A stretch of DNA of 64,000 bases from Liquidambar formosana (taxonomy: Eukaryota > Streptophyta > Magnoliopsida > Saxifragales > Altingiaceae): contig CM077833.1 of NCBI GenBank assembly GCA_039720395.1, positions 5,471,036 to 5,535,035 on the forward strand. Reading direction: 5' to 3'. Positions 59,219-64,000 of this stretch are shown here, one piece after another (within the stretch, counting starts at the first letter, position 1; each line of letters begins with the position of its first letter). The notes under the pieces were generated by a model, which was not told the origin of the DNA, did not search any database, and saw only the letters and a program-made list of their open reading frames with translations. A program made the translations under genes and the position numbers.

Positions 59219-59219
59219 G

Positions 59220-59232
59220 TGGTATCAGAGCC
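59220..59232 (+). other. primer binding site of F2
   Basis: TGGTATCAGAGCC, one base after the LTR. Confidence 0.85.
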
Positions 59233-60599
59233 ATGATTATGCATAATACAAAATACATATGGGCTGGTAATTATGGTGTAGTTGAATGATTAAAAAATCT
59301 GGAAAATTTTTCTGCATAATTGGTTTTCCTCCATGGCTGAACCTAGGGTTTGGAACCCTAGGTCAATTCTCTTCTACTCCTCTTCTAATTGATGGTTAAG
59401 TGTAGCCATGGATGCAATAGGTTGCATAGGGTTTGAGTTTGAAGAAGAAGAATAAGGAAACTAGGGTTTTATAAAACTGTTTTGAACAGTTTTCATGGTT
59501 GGCATGAAAAACCGTCATCTTGTTTTGCATGCCGAAATCAAGATTTCTTATCCAAAATTTTTGAGCCATATATGGTTAGAAAGCTCTTTGAATAAGCTTT
59601 CCAACCCAATAAACGGTTCGTCAATCCGAGTTCTGTAGTGAAAGTTATGAATTTTTTACTACAGGCTGTCTAGAAAGACAGTTTTGCTCGGGAATGGTGC
59701 AATAGCCACAACTTTGAGTTATTGATGGAGATCAAAGGCATGGCAATGGTTGCCACCACTTGGGTTATGTTCTAGACATGGTAGGGAAAGGTTCCCAAGC
59801 ATTTAGATGCATCATAATTGGATTAAGATGCTAGAACAGAAGGAAGAAGGAGAAGAACACCATGGAGGCTGAATCTGGGTTTTAGAACCCTAAGGTTCTT
59901 GCAATTAATTCTAATTAAAGCTGCTGTATTTATGATGGAAGATCATTGTAGGATCATTATATATCATGTGTATATGATTTTCTTTAAGTTTCAAAAAGGT
60001 TTTGATGGAAAAAGATTCAAAACGTTTGAAAATTTTTCATGAACAGCATAGCAGAATTTTTCTGCAGAAAAGTCATCAATGGAGTTTTGATTAGAATTTG
60101 AGTTAGGGAACTCCAAATTGCATGAAACCAATTGCATTAGTTTCCTAAGACATGTAGGATACTGGGAAAATTCGTTTGGCAGCCTAATTCATTCATCTTG
60201 CTGGGTTTTAAATCAATTTCTGACCATGGACAGTGTGCTGTCAAATTCTGGGCAGCCTACTGTTGTTTTAATTGTTTAGAATAATTGGTGATGATTTGAT
60301 CATCCAAACCTCTTCTATTAGCTTAGTATTTCATGTAGGGAAATGATACAAAAGCTGGTTTCAATGGAGGAGTCGAATTGATAAGGATTTAGAAGCTATT
60401 GTGACCTTCAAGGTCTGCAACAATGGCTCCAGCAATGGGTTTGGAAACCCTGATTGTTCTTGATGATGGCAGCCACTTCCACCACTTCTCACGTGTCCAG
60501 AGGCTTGTCCCACACCCCTAGGATGTTCTCCCATGACTGGCCATGGCCTCCCACAGTCGTTGGTGGCCATGGCAGCCTAGCCAAGCTCAGGCAGCCCCC

Positions 60600-61220
60600 T
60601 CGTAGTGACGGCTGCATAGAGTTAAGGATGAAACCCTAATTTTGAGTTAATGATGAAACCCTAATTTCATTATGGCATTAATTAAAACCCTAATTGGAAT
60701 ATTAATTACCTTAATTAAGAGTTAATGATTGGTCATTAAATGACCAATCATGGTTATTGATTGTTAGGGCATAATTAATACCATTAATGATGTCTAGGGT
60801 TAGGGTTTTGGAAACCCTAATTAGTGTAATTAATTAAGGGTAATTAATACCCTATTTGGCATTAATTAAACCCTAATCCCTTTTATTAAATACCATATGA
60901 ACCTAGGGTTTTAATGATTGGACATTAAATGACCAATCATAAGGCATTTAATGATTATGGCTTGCATTTAGGGTTTAGGGTTATGCATTTAGGGTTTAGG
61001 GTTTTAGGAAACCCTAATACACTAATTCATCATTTAATTGATTTTATTTAATTCCCATGTTAATTATTTAATTAACATTGATTAATTTTATAATGTTTCA
61101 AATGGTTTAAAATACAATTGGGGATTAAATTAAAATCTGGAAATTCTTAATTAAATGAAATTGTTTTGTTTAAATAAGGAAACCCTAATATTGAATATTA
61201 GAGTTATTTTAGGAAACTTT
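60600..61220 (+). repeat. telobox-rich tract of F2
   Basis: About a dozen AAACCCTA or complement motifs, including TTTAGGGTTTAGGG twice near 60967-61005. Equivalent to about 47340-47900 in F1. Confidence 0.6.
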
Positions 61221-61683
61221 ATATGTTTCTATTAATTTGATTAATTGAAACTAAATGTCTTAAATGTTAAGACTTTATTTAATTATGGATATTTTTGTTT
61301 AAACCTAATAAGATTAGGATGCATTAATGAGATTAATGTAAATCATTCAAGAGAATTACCATAATGCCCATATGTTTTAATGCTTACAGTTTTTCTTTAC
61401 ATTATGCAATGAGATTGTATGTATGTGTTTGGATGATGATTATGGACTATACCCCTTAAACCAATTGTGATTGGCCGTCTTATGAATGGGTTGTAATAAT
61501 TTTTCAAGAGTTGTAATTTTATTATGGTGATGTAATTTATTATTTGGGGCTTGCATGCCACCTTCCCTCTCTCTATCATTCTCTTATGTACCCCATATTC
61601 CCTTTATGTATCCCTTTCTATGTATTATGTAAATGTTATGTAATCGAGAGCGCACTAAGGAGCATGGTGGACCCAAAGGAGTA

Positions 61684-61745
61684 TGATGGAGCCCAACAAG
61701 CCAATGGTGGAGACCAACAAGCCAATGGTGGAGACCATCAAGCCA
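61684..61745 (+). repeat. 21-bp tandem repeat in F2
   Basis: CAACAAGCCAATGGTGGAGAC is repeated, with a third partial unit. F1 has one unit fewer at the same place (46825-46865), so the copy number varies between copies. Confidence 0.7.
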
Positions 61746-64000
61746 AGGGAGCAGATTGAAGGACTTGAAAGCTTAGAGAAGTTTTTCAAGAAAGCATGCA
61801 TGTTACGAATGGTTTATTTTACGATCACCTACACCCACCTTAGACCTTGGATTCAATCTATTGGCTTGGATCGAATCCTCTCAAAGTCCATAATCATCAT
61901 AGTGGGAGCTTTAATTTATGAGATAATTGTATTAACTCCAATACTATAGTTTGGTATATGTTACCTATTCACTTAGGGACTAATATCAAAATATGGTACT
62001 TTATATATGTTGATATATAATAGCATGCGATGTATGATTTATAATAGCATGAGATGTACGATTATAAATAGCATAATTTATATATTTAAATTTTGATACA
62101 TAGGATGCATGTTAATTTGATGAGACCCTTTAAAACCCCTCTTATTTAATATTAAGTTGAGAATGGAGAAGTCATTGGGGAATGAATTCTTCATTGCCTT
62201 CCATCCTTATAGGATCATCTAACGTCCCTTAATGTGAGTACCTGGCTGCAGACATGTAGGAGCTACCCATGTTAAAGACATTACTTGAAACTATCACATA
62301 TGAGATATCATGGGGTGCCTAAACTGGTATATACCAAGAAACTAACATGTGAGGTATATATTTGGCGAAACATACCTGTGTGAATGATGGGTTTAACTTA
62401 ACTAGGGAAGTATTCCAAGAAACTAACATGTGAGGTGTATGTTCCCTAGAGGCAAAACGATTGGAACTTGCTTATGAAGCAATAGACAAAGAGTTGTCTT
62501 CTTATTGTGGGTTAGAAGTCAAGAAACTAACATATGAGGCTTCTAGGTCACAGTGGGACCCCAATCCCCATTAGGAATGAGATTCCCGAATTCCATTAGA
62601 GGGTGTATGGAATTTGATAAAATAGTGGGAGGTACCATATGATTAAAGACCCAATCATTATGGATAAAAATGAAATCTAATTCTTTGTTTATGTAGATTA
62701 CCTAATTACTCACCTCAAAACCCCTATTTCCTAATATATAGGATATTGATAGTTTGACTAAACCCGATTTCTTTGATTGACTTAGGAAATTGAGAATTGT
62801 TCTCAATTTCAAAAGATTGTTTATATGCTATTAGGCCTTTTATTAAAGGCCCTCCATAAAACATCCTAAGAAGAAAAAGACACTATGTGCAATTGGCATC
62901 TTGTTGCCATGCTATATGATAGTATTGATGACTAATGAGCTTCAGAAGCAAAATTAGTCAATGCAAGTGCCTTTGATGTCCTACATCACATACAAAGGTT
63001 GTATTATGAGTGAAATAATACTATAAAGTATAGTACTTGTAAAGGACTTCTTCTGGACTAGGATGTAATAAAAGTTGTTTATTAATAATCATTCTTTTGA
63101 AAAATGATTAATCACATAGAATAGCTTGAGAAGCTAGATGTGATTTAAAATGGAAGCATAGAGGAAAGCAAGTCTTGAAAAGTCAAAGACAAAGAAATAT
63201 AATTATTTTGTAGTAAATATAAGGTATTGTAAAGAGAACTTGATAAAGTATCAGTCTTCCTAGAAGAACAAAACTTTTGAAGTTTTGGTTCATGCTCTAA
63301 ACTAAATTGTTGGTTAGTTCTGCTTCTTGGTTTTTGGATTCTAGTATAATCTAAATCGAAGCAGAAAGTTAAGTAGATAATAAGTTACCTTTAAAAATTT
63401 TAATAGAGCAAGAGTTGCTAGATTAATTTTGGGAACTTATTTCTTAACTAGGTCATTTAAGACATTCTAGAAATTTGATTTCTGAATTTAAATGACTAAT
63501 TAGAGCGAATGCAATGTATTCCGAGAATACAAGAGATGTAGAGACTCTCATTTAAATGTAACGATTATGACTTGGTTATGAGATGACCAAACCCATCTTT
63601 TACTTGGTGAAGTGAATGAGTTACATTTATAATTTGACTATACATTGTGATGTATACAGTGATGTAGAGCATGCATTCAATTATAGTAGACTCATCTTAG
63701 AATACCATAGCTCAATTGTGAATCTTAGAGAACAAATTGAACCCTATTAAGATATGGTTTGATCCATGGTGAGTTTTACTAATGTATCCATCTAGGATAT
63801 ACCTTAAAATTGCTACATATTAATAATTTAGGGTTCACTCCAGTTTTGTCCCAATTATATCAGATATGATATGGGAAGAAACCCAACTTAAAGAAGTTAA
63901 GGCTTGGGCTTGTGCTACGTTTGTCTGGAAACATAATGTAGACAATCTGGAAATAAGGTCAAGTAAGTGTTGAATTGTGGTATATCCTAAAAGTGGTTGG

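Larger units (their letters stand above)
57560..64000 (+). mobile_element. copia-type element F2, 5' part
   Basis: 5' LTR 57560-59218, primer site 59220-59232, then the same decayed interior as F1 to the window end. The interior corresponds to about 44568-49308 of F1 in reverse complement. The target duplication would be AGTTG (57555-57559), but its partner lies outside the window. Confidence 0.85.

Noticed and set aside
1..64000. Host protein genes, rRNA, tRNA or CRISPR arrays
   Set aside because: None seen: every recognisable coding region belongs to a retrotransposon, and the tandem arrays have no CRISPR repeat-spacer form.

Overview
The window is intergenic DNA from a large, repeat-rich seed-plant genome, most likely a eudicot. 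I see no host gene, rRNA, tRNA or CRISPR array. Almost every base belongs to nested LTR retrotransposons. Most are Ty3/gypsy elements of the Tat/Ogre type, recognised by very long LTRs, a tRNA-type primer site starting TGGCGACTC, a G-patch after the protease, an intron before RT, and a second (archaeal-type) RNase H. The rest are a Tekay-like chromovirus LTR and a Ty1/copia-type family. The species cannot be read from the sequence.

Layout. 1-6646 is the 5' part of a minus-strand element (family A: gag, primer site, 2.66 kb LTR), inserted in an LTR fragment of family C (6647-7191). 8036-9818 plus 53392-54745 are the halves of one plus-strand solo LTR (family B). It is split by a whole minus-strand family B element at 9819-53386, flanked by the 5-bp duplication GGAGC. 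That element is about 21.8 kb once its own insertions are subtracted. It was hit by a family C solo LTR (18887-21697), a family A solo LTR (25075-27741, inside the RNase H region), a Tekay-like solo LTR (28689-35264, inside RT, itself hit by a truncated family D element), and a complete copia-type element (41308-50961, inside its 5' LTR). 54746-57559 is unassigned repetitive DNA, and 57560-64000 is a second copia-type copy in the opposite orientation.

The most interesting part is the 3' half of the large element. Between pol and the 3' LTR it carries two genes on the opposite strand: a seven-exon plant mobile domain (PMD) gene at 14686-18223, and a second gene of PMD/DUF7745-like type at 18703-22771. 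Each has its own TATA box, and just upstream of each lies a version of an inverted repeat (CTCGGGTGACCGGTT and its complement). The same repeat sits about 190-200 bp upstream of the TATA box in the U3 of the family A and B LTRs. The element may therefore drive its polyprotein and its antisense accessory genes from promoters of shared design.

The LTRs of families A-D also share a covarying two-stem hairpin and an internal copy of the first ten bases of the primer binding site. All coding regions here are broken (C-to-T-type stops, frameshifts, a protease Asp-to-Asn change, insertions), so these copies are fossils of a system that may be intact elsewhere in the genome. All identifications are by eye from motifs; no database search was possible.
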